A stretch of 34,621 nt of DNA, from assembly GCA_949878425.1 (NCBI GenBank), contig CATLAL010000025.1, positions 1 to 34,621 of the forward strand. Reading direction: 5' to 3'. The DNA comes from an uncultured Oscillospiraceae bacterium. Its GTDB lineage: Bacteria; Bacillota; Clostridia; Oscillospirales; Oscillospiraceae. Within the stretch, counting starts at the first letter, position 1. Each line of letters begins with the position of its first letter. The position numbers and the translations under genes are program-made. The notes under the pieces are model-generated. The model was not told where the DNA came from, did no database searches, and saw nothing but the letters and a program-made list of their open reading frames with translations. Shown here in pieces: positions 1-6,917 of the stretch.

Positions 1-302
1 CTCTGCTGCTGGGCGGGGGCGTGGGGCTTCTGGGGCTGCCCGGCCTGCTGGGCGCCGCGGCTCTTCTCCGGCTCGGCGGGCTTCGCCTTCTCCGCGTCGG
101 CGTAGATCTCCTGTATGCTGCTGATCTGGTTGTTCTGGGTCAGGTATTCAAAGACCACCGCCAGCTCCCGGTCATCCAGATTTTGACCGGATTTCTTCGG
201 CGTGTCAAAGTACTGCCCCAGAATCTCGATAATCCTCTTGGTCTGCATACCGAAGTCCTTTGCCAGCTCGTTGACCTTGTACCTGTTTACGATATTACCC
301 AA
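1..302 (-). CDS. infB: Translation initiation factor IF-2, N-terminal part (cut by window edge)
   Basis: Only the first ~100 codons are inside the window; the gene continues past base 1. The N-terminus (GNIVNRYKVNELAKDFG...) is the IF2_N helical module that precedes the linker and GTPase domains of bacterial IF-2. It is followed by the start of an Ala/Gln/Pro-rich linker, which is typical. I chose a TTG start at 302 because GGAGGTGA lies about 6-8 bases upstream; an ATG at 317 is in frame but has no ribosome binding site. IF-2 is a GTPase that places fMet-tRNA on the 30S subunit. It is the last visible gene of the rimP-nusA operon. Confidence 0.9.
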   Translation of the reverse strand, partial: MGNIVNRYKVNELAKDFGMQTKRIIEILGQYFDTPKKSGQNLDDRELAVVFEYLTQNNQISSIQEIYADAEKAKPAEPEKSRGAQQAGQPQKPHAPAQQQ

Positions 303-332
303 TGCGGTCACCTCCATAGTGATTCCGGTTTG

Positions 333-397
333 TACACCATAACACGCGCCCACGAACTCGCGCCGGGACGCGGGTTCCCAGGCGTGCGTTATGGTGG
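333..397 (-). promoter_or_regulatory. Stem-loop in the ylxQ-infB intercistronic gap
   Basis: The 100-base gap between ylxQ and infB holds a long imperfect inverted repeat. Bases 335-350 pair with 381-396 over 13 of 16 positions (the outer nine bases match exactly), and a GC-rich inner part encloses the loop. It ends about 30 bases before the infB start. It could be an RNA-processing site or a translational control element for infB. No function is known. Confidence 0.45.
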
Positions 398-402
398 ATT
401 TC

Positions 403-801
403 CTAGTTCTTTTTGGACGCGGCTCCGCCCCGCCGGGCCCTCCGCCGGGCGGCCTTGGCCGCGAACCGCTCCGCCGCGGGGCCGTAGGCCGCCGGGTCCT
501 CCGCCGCCAGGCGCTTCGCGATGGCCTGGGCCAACCCCAGGTCCGTCACCGCCGCCATGGCGCACGCGCTCCGGCCCAGCGCGCCTCCCAGCTCCTCCTT
601 GGTGCAGGGCAGGATCAGGAACAGGCACTGGCCCTCCGCCGCGAAGCGCTCCGCCCGCAGGCGGCTGCCCTGGGCGGCGTCGGAGGCCGCCAGCACCAGG
701 CGGCTGCGCTTTCCCCGGCAGGCCGCGGCCACCGGCTCCTCGCCCACCTCCAGCCGTCCGGCCCGGAGGGCCAGGCCGGCCATGCGCAGCGCGTCACTCA
801 T
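403..801 (-). CDS. ylxQ: L7Ae-family RNA-binding protein YlxQ
   Basis: A 132-aa protein with the L7Ae/L30e/Gadd45 fold signature: DALRMAGLALRAGRLEVGEE at the N-terminus, a central RLVLAASDAA strand-helix, then FLILPCTKEELGGALGRSA and the C-terminal AVTDLGLAQAI. The last ~20 residues are an Arg/Lys/Ala-rich tail, likely for RNA contact. Position between rnpM and infB is the standard Firmicutes arrangement. Its ATG overlaps the rnpM stop (ATGAGTGA), implying translational coupling. Family members bind kink-turn-like RNAs; the cellular target of YlxQ is not firmly established. Confidence 0.88.
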   Translation of the reverse strand: MSDALRMAGLALRAGRLEVGEEPVAAACRGKRSRLVLAASDAAQGSRLRAERFAAEGQCLFLILPCTKEELGGALGRSACAMAAVTDLGLAQAIAKRLAAEDPAAYGPAAERFAAKAARRRARRGGAASKKN

Positions 802-1069
802 GGGCTTGCGCCATCTGCGCCGCCAGCTGGTCGTAGACCTCCGCCGGGACGCCGGTCTGGAAGGCCCGCTCCAGGGCCCGGCTCTTTTTCGCCCTGGCGA
901 GACACCCGGCGTCCGGGCACACGTAGGCCCCCCGGCCCGGCTTCTTGCCCTTGAAATCCAGGCTCAGCTCCCCCTCCGGGGAGCGGACCACCCGGATGAG
1001 GTCCTTTTTATTTTTCATCTCCCGGCAGCCAAGGCATTGGCGCTGGGGGATCTTTCTCGGCTTCTGCAT
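794..1069 (-). CDS. rnpM: RNase P modulator RnpM (YlxR, DUF448)
   Basis: A 91-aa YlxR-family protein. Diagnostic motifs are QRQCLGCRE near residue 11, the KNKKDLIRVVR strand, and GRGAYVCPDAGCL around residues 46-58, which gives paired cysteines (C12/C15 and a later C-x4-C). B. subtilis YlxR has been described as an RNA-binding regulator of RNase P (RnpM). The gene starts 18 bases after the MazG-like gene, with AGGAGGG-type spacing before its ATG, and overlaps ylxQ by 8 bases. Length is normal for the family. Confidence 0.92.
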   Translation of the reverse strand: MQKPRKIPQRQCLGCREMKNKKDLIRVVRSPEGELSLDFKGKKPGRGAYVCPDAGCLARAKKSRALERAFQTGVPAEVYDQLAAQMAQAHE

Positions 1070-1087
1070 GGGACCCTCCTTTCTCGG

Positions 1088-1399
1088 CTAACGGTCCAGG
1101 GTAAAGGGCTCCGGATCGGGGTAGCGCTGGGCGTTGAACGCCGCCTTCTGTGGGATCACGGACTCCAGGTCAATGCCGTAGCAGTTGGCGATGGCCAGGG
1201 CGTAGTAGATCACGTCCCAGAGCTCCTCGTCAATGCTCCCCCGGATATCCCCGGCGGGGCGCAGGCCCCTGCGCATGGCCCGGGCCAGCTCCCCGGTCTC
1301 CTCCGCCAGCTTCAGGAAATACTCCATGACCAGCTCCGGGTGGTAATCCTTGGATCTGATATAGGACTGCAAATAGGCGATGGAAATTCTCCCGTCCAC
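1088..1399 (-). CDS. MazG-like nucleotide pyrophosphohydrolase
   Basis: A 103-aa all-helical protein with the MazG/HisE metal-binding pattern: EETGE at residues 33-37 and EELWD at 58-62, separated by a Gly/Arg-rich loop. Such enzymes hydrolyse NTPs or dNTPs to the monophosphate and pyrophosphate, using Mg2+ held by these acidic residues. It begins at a GTG three bases after the nusA stop; the ribosome binding site (GGAGGAGGCGGAG) lies inside the end of nusA, so it is almost certainly translated with nusA. Its place between nusA and rnpM is unusual. Substrate unknown. Confidence 0.8.
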   Translation of the reverse strand: MDGRISIAYLQSYIRSKDYHPELVMEYFLKLAEETGELARAMRRGLRPAGDIRGSIDEELWDVIYYALAIANCYGIDLESVIPQKAAFNAQRYPDPEPFTLDR

Positions 1400-1402
1400 G
1401 GC

Positions 1403-2473
1403 CTACTCCGCCTCCTCCTGCTCCCGGTAGCTCTGAGGCTTGATGTCGATCTTGTAGCCGGTGAGCCGGGCGGCCAGGCGGGCGTTCTGGCCCTCCTTGC
1501 CGATGGCCAGGGAAAGCTGGTCGTCGGGCACGATCACCCGGCAGCTCCGCCCCTCCTCGGAGATCCACACGTCCACCACGTCCGCCGGGGCCAGGGCGGC
1601 GGCCACGAACTGGGCCGGGTCATCGCTGTACTTGACAATGTCGATCTTCTCCCCCCGGAGCTCGCTGACAATATTGCCCACCCGCTGTCCGGCGGGGCCC
1701 ACGCAGGCCCCGATGGGGTCCACGGCCTCGTCGCTGCTCCAGACCGCCAGCTTGGTGCGGCTGCCGGCCTCCCGGGCGATGGACTTCACCTCCACGATGC
1801 CGTCGTAGATCTCCGGCACCTCCAGCTCGAAGAGCCGCTTGACCAGGCCCGGGTGGGTCCGGGAGATGAGGACCTGGGGCCCCCGGGTGCTGCGGCGGAC
1901 CTCCACCACGTAGACCTTCACGTGCTGGCCCTCCACCAGCTCCTCGGTCTTGATCTGCTCCCCGGCGGCCAGCAGGGCCTCTGTGGACTCCGCTCCCGTG
2001 CCGATGCGCAGGGACACGCCGCCGGTGCGGGGGTCGATGCGGGTCACCTCCCCGGTGAGGATCTCGTGCTGCTTGGAGTTGAACTCATCGTAGACCATGC
2101 CCCGCTCCGCCTCCCGCAGGCCCTGGATGATCACCTGCTTGCCGTTGCCGGCGGCGATGCGGCCAAACTCGATGGTGTCCACCGGGATGTTCACCGTGCC
2201 CCCCAGGTCCACCCGGCCAAATTTGGCCTTGGCCTCCTCCAGGCTCATCTGGGCCCCGGGGCGCTCCACCTCCTCCACAATCTCCTTCTGGACGTACATC
2301 TTCAGGTCCTTCTTGGCCTCGTTCACGTCCACCAAAACATTCTCCACGCCCTCGTGGTCCTTCTTATAGGCCGCGGTGAGGGCCTGAATGATCTTATCCA
2401 TCATAAACGCCTGGGAGATCCCCCGCTCCTTCTCCAGAAGCTCCAGAGCGGCAAAGATTTCATCGCATTTCAT
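1403..2473 (-). CDS. nusA: Transcription termination/antitermination factor NusA
   Basis: A 356-aa NusA of the short Firmicutes form. Order: RNAP-binding N-terminal domain (MKCDEIFAALELLEKERGIS..., ~1-125), S1 domain (~135-200, including GEVTRIDP), and two KH domains. The KH signatures GACVGPAGQRVGNIVSEL and LAIGKEGQNARLAARL are both visible. There is no C-terminal acidic repeat, as in other Gram-positives. The start has a strong AGGAGGAGG site upstream. NusA binds RNA polymerase, enhances pausing and hairpin-dependent termination, and may feed back on its own operon leader (see the hairpin at 3102-3144). Confidence 0.97.
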   Translation of the reverse strand: MKCDEIFAALELLEKERGISQAFMMDKIIQALTAAYKKDHEGVENVLVDVNEAKKDLKMYVQKEIVEEVERPGAQMSLEEAKAKFGRVDLGGTVNIPVDTIEFGRIAAGNGKQVIIQGLREAERGMVYDEFNSKQHEILTGEVTRIDPRTGGVSLRIGTGAESTEALLAAGEQIKTEELVEGQHVKVYVVEVRRSTRGPQVLISRTHPGLVKRLFELEVPEIYDGIVEVKSIAREAGSRTKLAVWSSDEAVDPIGACVGPAGQRVGNIVSELRGEKIDIVKYSDDPAQFVAAALAPADVVDVWISEEGRSCRVIVPDDQLSLAIGKEGQNARLAARLTGYKIDIKPQSYREQEEAE

Positions 2474-2503
2474 AATCCCTACTCCTCCTCCTTATATATC
2501 TGC

Positions 2504-2522
2504 AGCCGGGCCGCGGCCCGGT
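2504..2522 (-). promoter_or_regulatory. GC hairpin between rimP and nusA
   Basis: The ~98-base rimP-nusA gap contains a near-perfect GC palindrome (CCGGGCCGCGGCCCGG) shortly upstream of the nusA ribosome binding site. No T-run follows, so a simple terminator is unlikely. RNA processing or reduced readthrough are possible roles. Confidence 0.35.
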
Positions 2523-2571
2523 TTATTCGTTCCTTCCGCCCCCGGAGGGCGCTCCCGATCTGGCGGAGGCG

Positions 2572-3027
2572 TCAAAACTCCACCCGGAGCCGGCACAGGG
2601 CCACCTCCGCCTTGGGAAAGGCGAGGGTCCGCTCCCCGACGGTGATGGCAATATTGCCGTCCTCATAGCCCGCCAGATACCCGGCGAACTCCTTGCGGCC
2701 CTCCTGGGCCCTGTAGAGCCGGACCAGCACAGGACTGCCCATAAAGCGGGCAAAGTCCCCCGGCCGCTTCAGGGGCCGCTCCGCCCCGGCGGAGGAGACC
2801 TCGAAGGTGTAGCTGCCCTCGATGGGGTCCGCCTCGTCTAGCAGATCGCTGACCGCCCGGCTCACCTGTTCGCAGTCCAGAATGTCCACTCCGCCCGCCT
2901 TGTCGATATACAGCCGCAAAAACCAGCTTCCGGCCTCCCGGACATACTCCACGTCCCACAGCTCGCAGCCCGCAGCCTCCACGGCGGGAGCCGCCAGCCG
3001 GGCCACTAGCTCCGTTACCTTTGCCAT
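2572..3027 (-). CDS. rimP: Ribosome maturation factor RimP
   Basis: A 151-aa RimP. The N-terminal domain shows ELWDVEYVREAGSWFLRLYID, VDILDCEQVSRAVSDLLDE and DPIEGSYTFEVSSAGAERPL, all strongly conserved in the family. A smaller SH3-like C-terminal domain carries EFAGYLAGYEDGNIAI. RimP assists maturation of the 30S subunit. It is the first gene of the nusA-infB operon, with the promoter at 3163-3191 and a ~130-base leader upstream. Length and position are typical. Confidence 0.96.
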   Translation of the reverse strand: MAKVTELVARLAAPAVEAAGCELWDVEYVREAGSWFLRLYIDKAGGVDILDCEQVSRAVSDLLDEADPIEGSYTFEVSSAGAERPLKRPGDFARFMGSPVLVRLYRAQEGRKEFAGYLAGYEDGNIAITVGERTLAFPKAEVALCRLRVEF

Positions 3028-3101
3028 TGGCGTTTCACCCCATATTTCACAAAACAGCGGATGTATCCGCCTGAATTTTCAGCAAAATTGCCCCGTCAAA
3101 T

Positions 3102-3144
3102 TAGACCAAGAAAAAGAGCGGACCGAAAAGTCCACTCTGGTCTA
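3102..3144 (-). promoter_or_regulatory. Attenuator-like hairpin in the rimP-nusA leader
   Basis: On the minus strand, between the promoter and rimP, a 9-bp stem (3130-3138 with 3115-3123, one G-U wobble) with a 6-base loop is followed directly by a T-run (3114-3110). That is an intrinsic terminator placed inside the leader. An outer 7-bp pairing (3138-3144 with 3102-3108) brackets the whole structure and the T-run, so it could compete with or extend the terminator. NusA-stimulated termination in the B. subtilis rimP-nusA leader has been reported, so NusA feedback is a reasonable inference here. Confidence 0.65.
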
Positions 3145-3162
3145 CCCATACTGACAAGAAGT

Positions 3163-3191
3163 ATGATACCACAAAAAAGCTGGAAACGCAA
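3163..3191 (-). promoter_or_regulatory. Sigma-A promoter of the rimP-nusA-infB operon
   Basis: Minus strand: -35 TTGCGT (3186-3191), 17-bp spacer, -10 TATCAT (3163-3168). Transcription would start near 3155, giving a leader of ~130 bases before rimP. Confidence 0.7.
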
Positions 3192-3203
3192 GAGGTTTCT
3201 TGT

Positions 3204-3242
3204 AAATATTATTTCCGAATTTAAAATTCGGAAATAATATTT
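3204..3242. repeat. Perfect 39-bp AT-rich palindrome
   Basis: Nineteen-base arms flank a single central base with no mismatch. It sits 12 bp upstream of the -35 of the rimP promoter and downstream of the yfbR gene. It could be the yfbR terminator or a dimeric regulator site; the arms are AT-rich and no strong T-run follows on either strand. Confidence 0.8.
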
Positions 3243-3296
3243 CTGATTTAAGCCGTTTTGCCCGCCGCTGTAAACAACGGCAACCGCAAAGCATGG

Positions 3297-3356
3297 AAAA
3301 CATAAGCGAAACACGGTTTCGCGCAAAAAGTTTTCGCCAGCCTTTTTCAAAAGGCT
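3297..3356 (-). repeat. Dispersed 3'-end element, copy A
   Basis: Read on the minus strand downstream of yfbR, this has a terminator-like hairpin (AGCCTTTT/AAAAGGCT, 3339-3356) and then a conserved tail: AAAACTTTTTGCGC, a 7-bp stem GCGAAAC/GTTTCGC with a 3-base loop, and CTTATGTTTT. The same tail occurs at 5195-5232 (plus) and 10451-10490 (minus). A further GC hairpin (CCGGGGC/GCCCCGG, 3364-3380) lies between this and the yfbR stop. Confidence 0.65.
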
Positions 3357-3400
3357 GCGGGGTCCGGGGCGGAGCCCCGGCGGGAGGGCCGGGCCGTCGT

Positions 3401-3979
3401 CTATGGGCGCTGGAGGGCGTCCAGGGTGAGGCCGAAGGCCTCCTCAAACCGCTCCAGGAACCAGTCCGCCTCCTCCAGCCCCATGGCCCGCAGAGCCTCC
3501 CGGGTCTCCCGGGCGGCATCCCGAAACTCGCCGTTGCCGCCGCGCAGTTCCTCCAGGCACTTGATGTAGGCGGCCAGCTTGTCCGCCGCCTTCACCAGGG
3601 CGAGGACCTCCCGGTCCTCCTCCCGCAGCAGGGGCTCATAGGCGCCGCGCAGCTCCCGGGGCAGCATGTCCAGCAGCTTTTCCGCGGCCACGTCCTCCAC
3701 CTGGCGGTAGGCGTCCCGGATGGCGCCGCTGTAGTACTTGATGGGGGTGGGCAGGTCTCCGGTGAAGATCTCCGTGGCGTCGTGGAACAGCGCCGCCGCC
3801 GCGCAGGCGTTGGGGTCGCAGTCCCGGTGGAACACGTCCCGCCGGATCACCCCCAGGGCGTGGGCCAGCACCGCGGCCATATGGCTGTGCTCCTGGATGT
3901 TCTCCGGCACGCTGTTGCGCATCAGGGACCAGCGGTTGATGAACTTCATGCGGGAGATGTAGGCGAAAAATTTGTACAT
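3401..3979 (-). CDS. yfbR: HD-domain 5'-deoxynucleotidase, YfbR type
   Basis: A 192-aa protein resembling E. coli YfbR throughout: ISRMKFINRWSLMRN at the start, ENIQEHSHMAAVLAHAL with metal-ligand H33, ALFHDATEIFTGDLPTPIKY with the HD pair at 66-67, and LVKAADKLAAYIKCLEEL with the late Asp. YfbR hydrolyses dNMPs to deoxynucleosides with a divalent metal and takes part in nucleotide pool control. I start at the ATG at 3979, which has AGAGGAGG upstream; a longer in-frame reading to 4072 would run over the promoter and is rejected. It diverges from the XRE regulator gene. Confidence 0.9.
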   Translation of the reverse strand: MYKFFAYISRMKFINRWSLMRNSVPENIQEHSHMAAVLAHALGVIRRDVFHRDCDPNACAAAALFHDATEIFTGDLPTPIKYYSGAIRDAYRQVEDVAAEKLLDMLPRELRGAYEPLLREEDREVLALVKAADKLAAYIKCLEELRGGNGEFRDAARETREALRAMGLEEADWFLERFEEAFGLTLDALQRP

Positions 3980-4013
3980 GGCGGCGGGCCTCCTCTTCGT
4001 GGGCTGGAACCGA

Positions 4014-4042
4014 ATTATACCAGATTCCTTCCCGGATTGCAA
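4014..4042 (-). promoter_or_regulatory. Promoter of the yfbR gene
   Basis: Minus strand: -35 TTGCAA (4037-4042), 17-bp spacer, consensus -10 TATAAT (4014-4019). The -35 is self-complementary and also serves the plus-strand promoter. Confidence 0.75.
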
Positions 4043-4065
4043 CAGCGCTTCAAATGTGATACAAT
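4037..4065 (+). promoter_or_regulatory. Divergent promoter of the XRE regulator gene
   Basis: Plus strand: -35 TTGCAA (4037-4042, the same six bases as the yfbR promoter), 17-bp spacer, -10 TACAAT (4060-4065). A second TACAAT at 4165-4170, with only a weak -35, could give a short leader before the start at 4202. Confidence 0.65.
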
Positions 4066-4201
4066 CAGGCAAAAACGGGGAAAAACAGCGGATGCAACCG
4101 AAACTTTACATACAATCCACCCAAAAGCAACCTCCGCTCCCTGGAAATGCGGGGCGCGCTCGGGTACAATAGGGCCACCAAACACAAGGAGGAACCGCTT
4201 T

Positions 4202-5095
4202 ATGAACCTATCGGAAAACCTGCAATTTCTCCGGGCCCGGTCGGGCCTGACCCAGGAGCAGCTCTCGGAGGCGCTGGGCGTCACCCGCCAGTCCGTAAGC
4301 AAGTGGGAGTCCGGGGCCAGCTATCCGGAGATGGATACCATCTTAAAGCTCTGCGACCTGTTCCAGATGGACCTGGACACCCTGCTGCGGGGCAGCGCGG
4401 AGCGCTCCCTGGGGGAGGACTCCGCCGGCTATGACCGCTTCATGACCCTTTACGCCCGGAAGGTGGCCGGGGCGGTGTCCGGCATTATTATCGGGGTGGC
4501 GCTGATGCTGCTGCTCAATGGACTGGGCCTGCCGGAGATGCTCGGCGGGGCGGTGTTTCTGCTGATCGTCACTGTGTCGGTGATCGTGCTGATTGCCAGC
4601 GGGCTGGAGGAGGAGAATTTCCGCAAGCAGTACCCCACTCTTCCGGATTTCTATACGGAGCGGCAGAAGAGCGACTTCCGCCGCCGGTTTATCTGGCACA
4701 TCGCCGGCGGCATAGGGGCCATCCTCTTCGGCGTGGCCTTGACGGCCCTGGCCTTCACCGTCCTTCCGGAGAAGGAGCCCTACGAGACCCTGGTGGGCGC
4801 GGCGTTCCTGCTGATCGTGGCGGGGGCCGTGTTCTCCCTGATCTACGGCGGCATGCTGGAGGACAAGTACGACATCCCCAAGTACAACCGCCAGAACAAC
4901 CCCACGCCGGAGGAGCGGGCCCTCCGCCGCAGGGCGAGGACTGCCTGCGCCCTGATTATGATCCTGGCTACGGCCCTCTTCCTCTGTTTGGGGCTGACCC
5001 AGAACAGCTGGGAGTCCGCCGCCGTTATTTACCCGGTGGGCGGCGTGCTCTGCGGCGGGGCCTGGGTGCTGCTGGGGCCCCGGAGCGAGGAGTAG
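4202..5095 (+). CDS. Membrane-anchored XRE-family regulator
   Basis: A 297-aa protein. Residues 5-64 are a Cro/cI helix-turn-helix (LTQEQLSEALGVTRQSVSKW... then YPEMDTILKLCDLF). The rest is hydrophobic, with about six membrane spans (~87-107, 113-134, 164-187, 196-217, 246-266, 272-292). The start at 4202 has AAGGAGGAA upstream. This is a helix-turn-helix fused to an integral membrane domain, so it may read a membrane or small-molecule signal and bind DNA at the membrane. The divergent yfbR promoter is a plausible target, and it may autoregulate. The target and signal are unknown. Confidence 0.85.
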   Translation: MNLSENLQFLRARSGLTQEQLSEALGVTRQSVSKWESGASYPEMDTILKLCDLFQMDLDTLLRGSAERSLGEDSAGYDRFMTLYARKVAGAVSGIIIGVALMLLLNGLGLPEMLGGAVFLLIVTVSVIVLIASGLEEENFRKQYPTLPDFYTERQKSDFRRRFIWHIAGGIGAILFGVALTALAFTVLPEKEPYETLVGAAFLLIVAGAVFSLIYGGMLEDKYDIPKYNRQNNPTPEERALRRRARTACALIMILATALFLCLGLTQNSWESAAVIYPVGGVLCGGAWVLLGPRSEE

Positions 5096-5102
5096 CCTTG
5101 AA

Positions 5103-5165
5103 GGCATACATACTTTAGGGCATACATACTTTAGGGCATACATACTTTAGGGCATACATACTTTT
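5103..5165 (+). repeat. Four tandem 16-bp repeats
   Basis: GGCATACATACTTTAG is repeated head to tail at 5103, 5119 and 5135, with a fourth copy at 5151 that diverges in its last bases. The fourth unit is also the start of the dispersed 3'-end element, so the array looks like local amplification of that element's first 16 bp. It starts eight bases after the regulator gene's stop codon. Confidence 0.9.
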
Positions 5166-5232
5166 CTTTGTGAACAAAGAAAAGTATCAAAAGAAAAACT
5201 TTTTGCGCAAAACTTCGTTTTGCTTATCTTTT
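5151..5232 (+). repeat. Dispersed 3'-end element, copy B
   Basis: Starts GGCATACA just after the regulator gene. A 14-bp perfect stem with a 2-base loop (5158-5187) follows, then the conserved tail AAAACTTTTTGCGC, a 7-bp stem GCAAAAC/GTTTTGC and CTTATCTTTT. Compare copy A (3297-3356) and copy C (10451-10525). Confidence 0.75.
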
Positions 5233-5249
5233 ACACAAGCAACAAGCAG

Positions 5250-5290
5250 AGAGCTTGGGCAGCGGCTTTGCCGCTGCCCAAGCTCTTTTT
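5250..5290 (+). terminator. Strong intrinsic terminator
   Basis: A 17-bp perfect stem (5250-5266 with 5270-5286), 3-base loop, then TTTT. It ends transcription from the XRE regulator gene. Two more GC hairpins follow (accgcc/ggcggt near 5308, and 5335-5353) before the convergent gene end at 5387. Confidence 0.85.
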
Positions 5291-5386
5291 GGATGCTTTA
5301 TCCGTGGACCGCCTGAAAGGCGGTTTAGGCTCGCCGGCGCCCAACGGGCGCCGTAAGCGACGCTTTCAAGAAAAAGTATCGGCTCC

Positions 5387-6667
<1,281 letters not shown>

Positions 6668-6700
6668 AGATCAGGTTCCTTTCAATGCCATGGAGTGAAG

Positions 6701-6871
6701 TTAGTATTTCAGTACAAAGTAAATAACATATATCCAGCTCAGAAGTCCATGAAAAATAGCCCATCCGACAGAATGCCAAGTGGAGTAGCTGATGACCATA
6801 GCCAGAGCGCTGCCAAACGTAATGCCAGACTTTACTGTTTTTTTCACAGAGATTTGCTTTTCTTCATTCAT
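6701..6871 (-). CDS. Small two-span membrane protein
   Basis: A 56-residue protein (65 if the upstream ATG at 6898 is used; I prefer 6871, which has GGAGCAGG just before it). A basic N-terminus is followed by two hydrophobic stretches (about residues 17-32 and 34-55), separated by the motif STWHSVGWAIFHGLLSW and ending in IYVIYFVLKY. The Trp/His-rich motif is reminiscent of small membrane proteins I have seen in gut anaerobes, but I cannot name a family. It lies 46 bases after the activase gene and 33 before the 426-aa gene, so it is probably co-transcribed and may dock that complex at the membrane. Confidence 0.75.
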   Translation of the reverse strand: MNEEKQISVKKTVKSGITFGSALAMVISYSTWHSVGWAIFHGLLSWIYVIYFVLKY

Positions 6872-6917
6872 ACATACCTGCTCCAATTCATATTCCAATT
6901 TATCATCCAGCCGTCTT

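Noticed and set aside
521..2668. 715-aa plus-strand reading frame over the nusA region
   Set aside because: Antisense shadow of nusA, the MazG-like gene, rnpM and ylxQ, caused by high GC. Its translation is low complexity and matches no family, while the minus-strand proteins are clear.
3293..4201. Long 5' extension of the XRE regulator frame
   Set aside because: It runs antisense through yfbR and both promoters. The ATG at 4202 has a good ribosome binding site and begins the helix-turn-helix domain.
5103..5165. Short tandem repeats as a CRISPR array
   Set aside because: The 16-bp units are directly joined with no spacers, and there are no cas genes.
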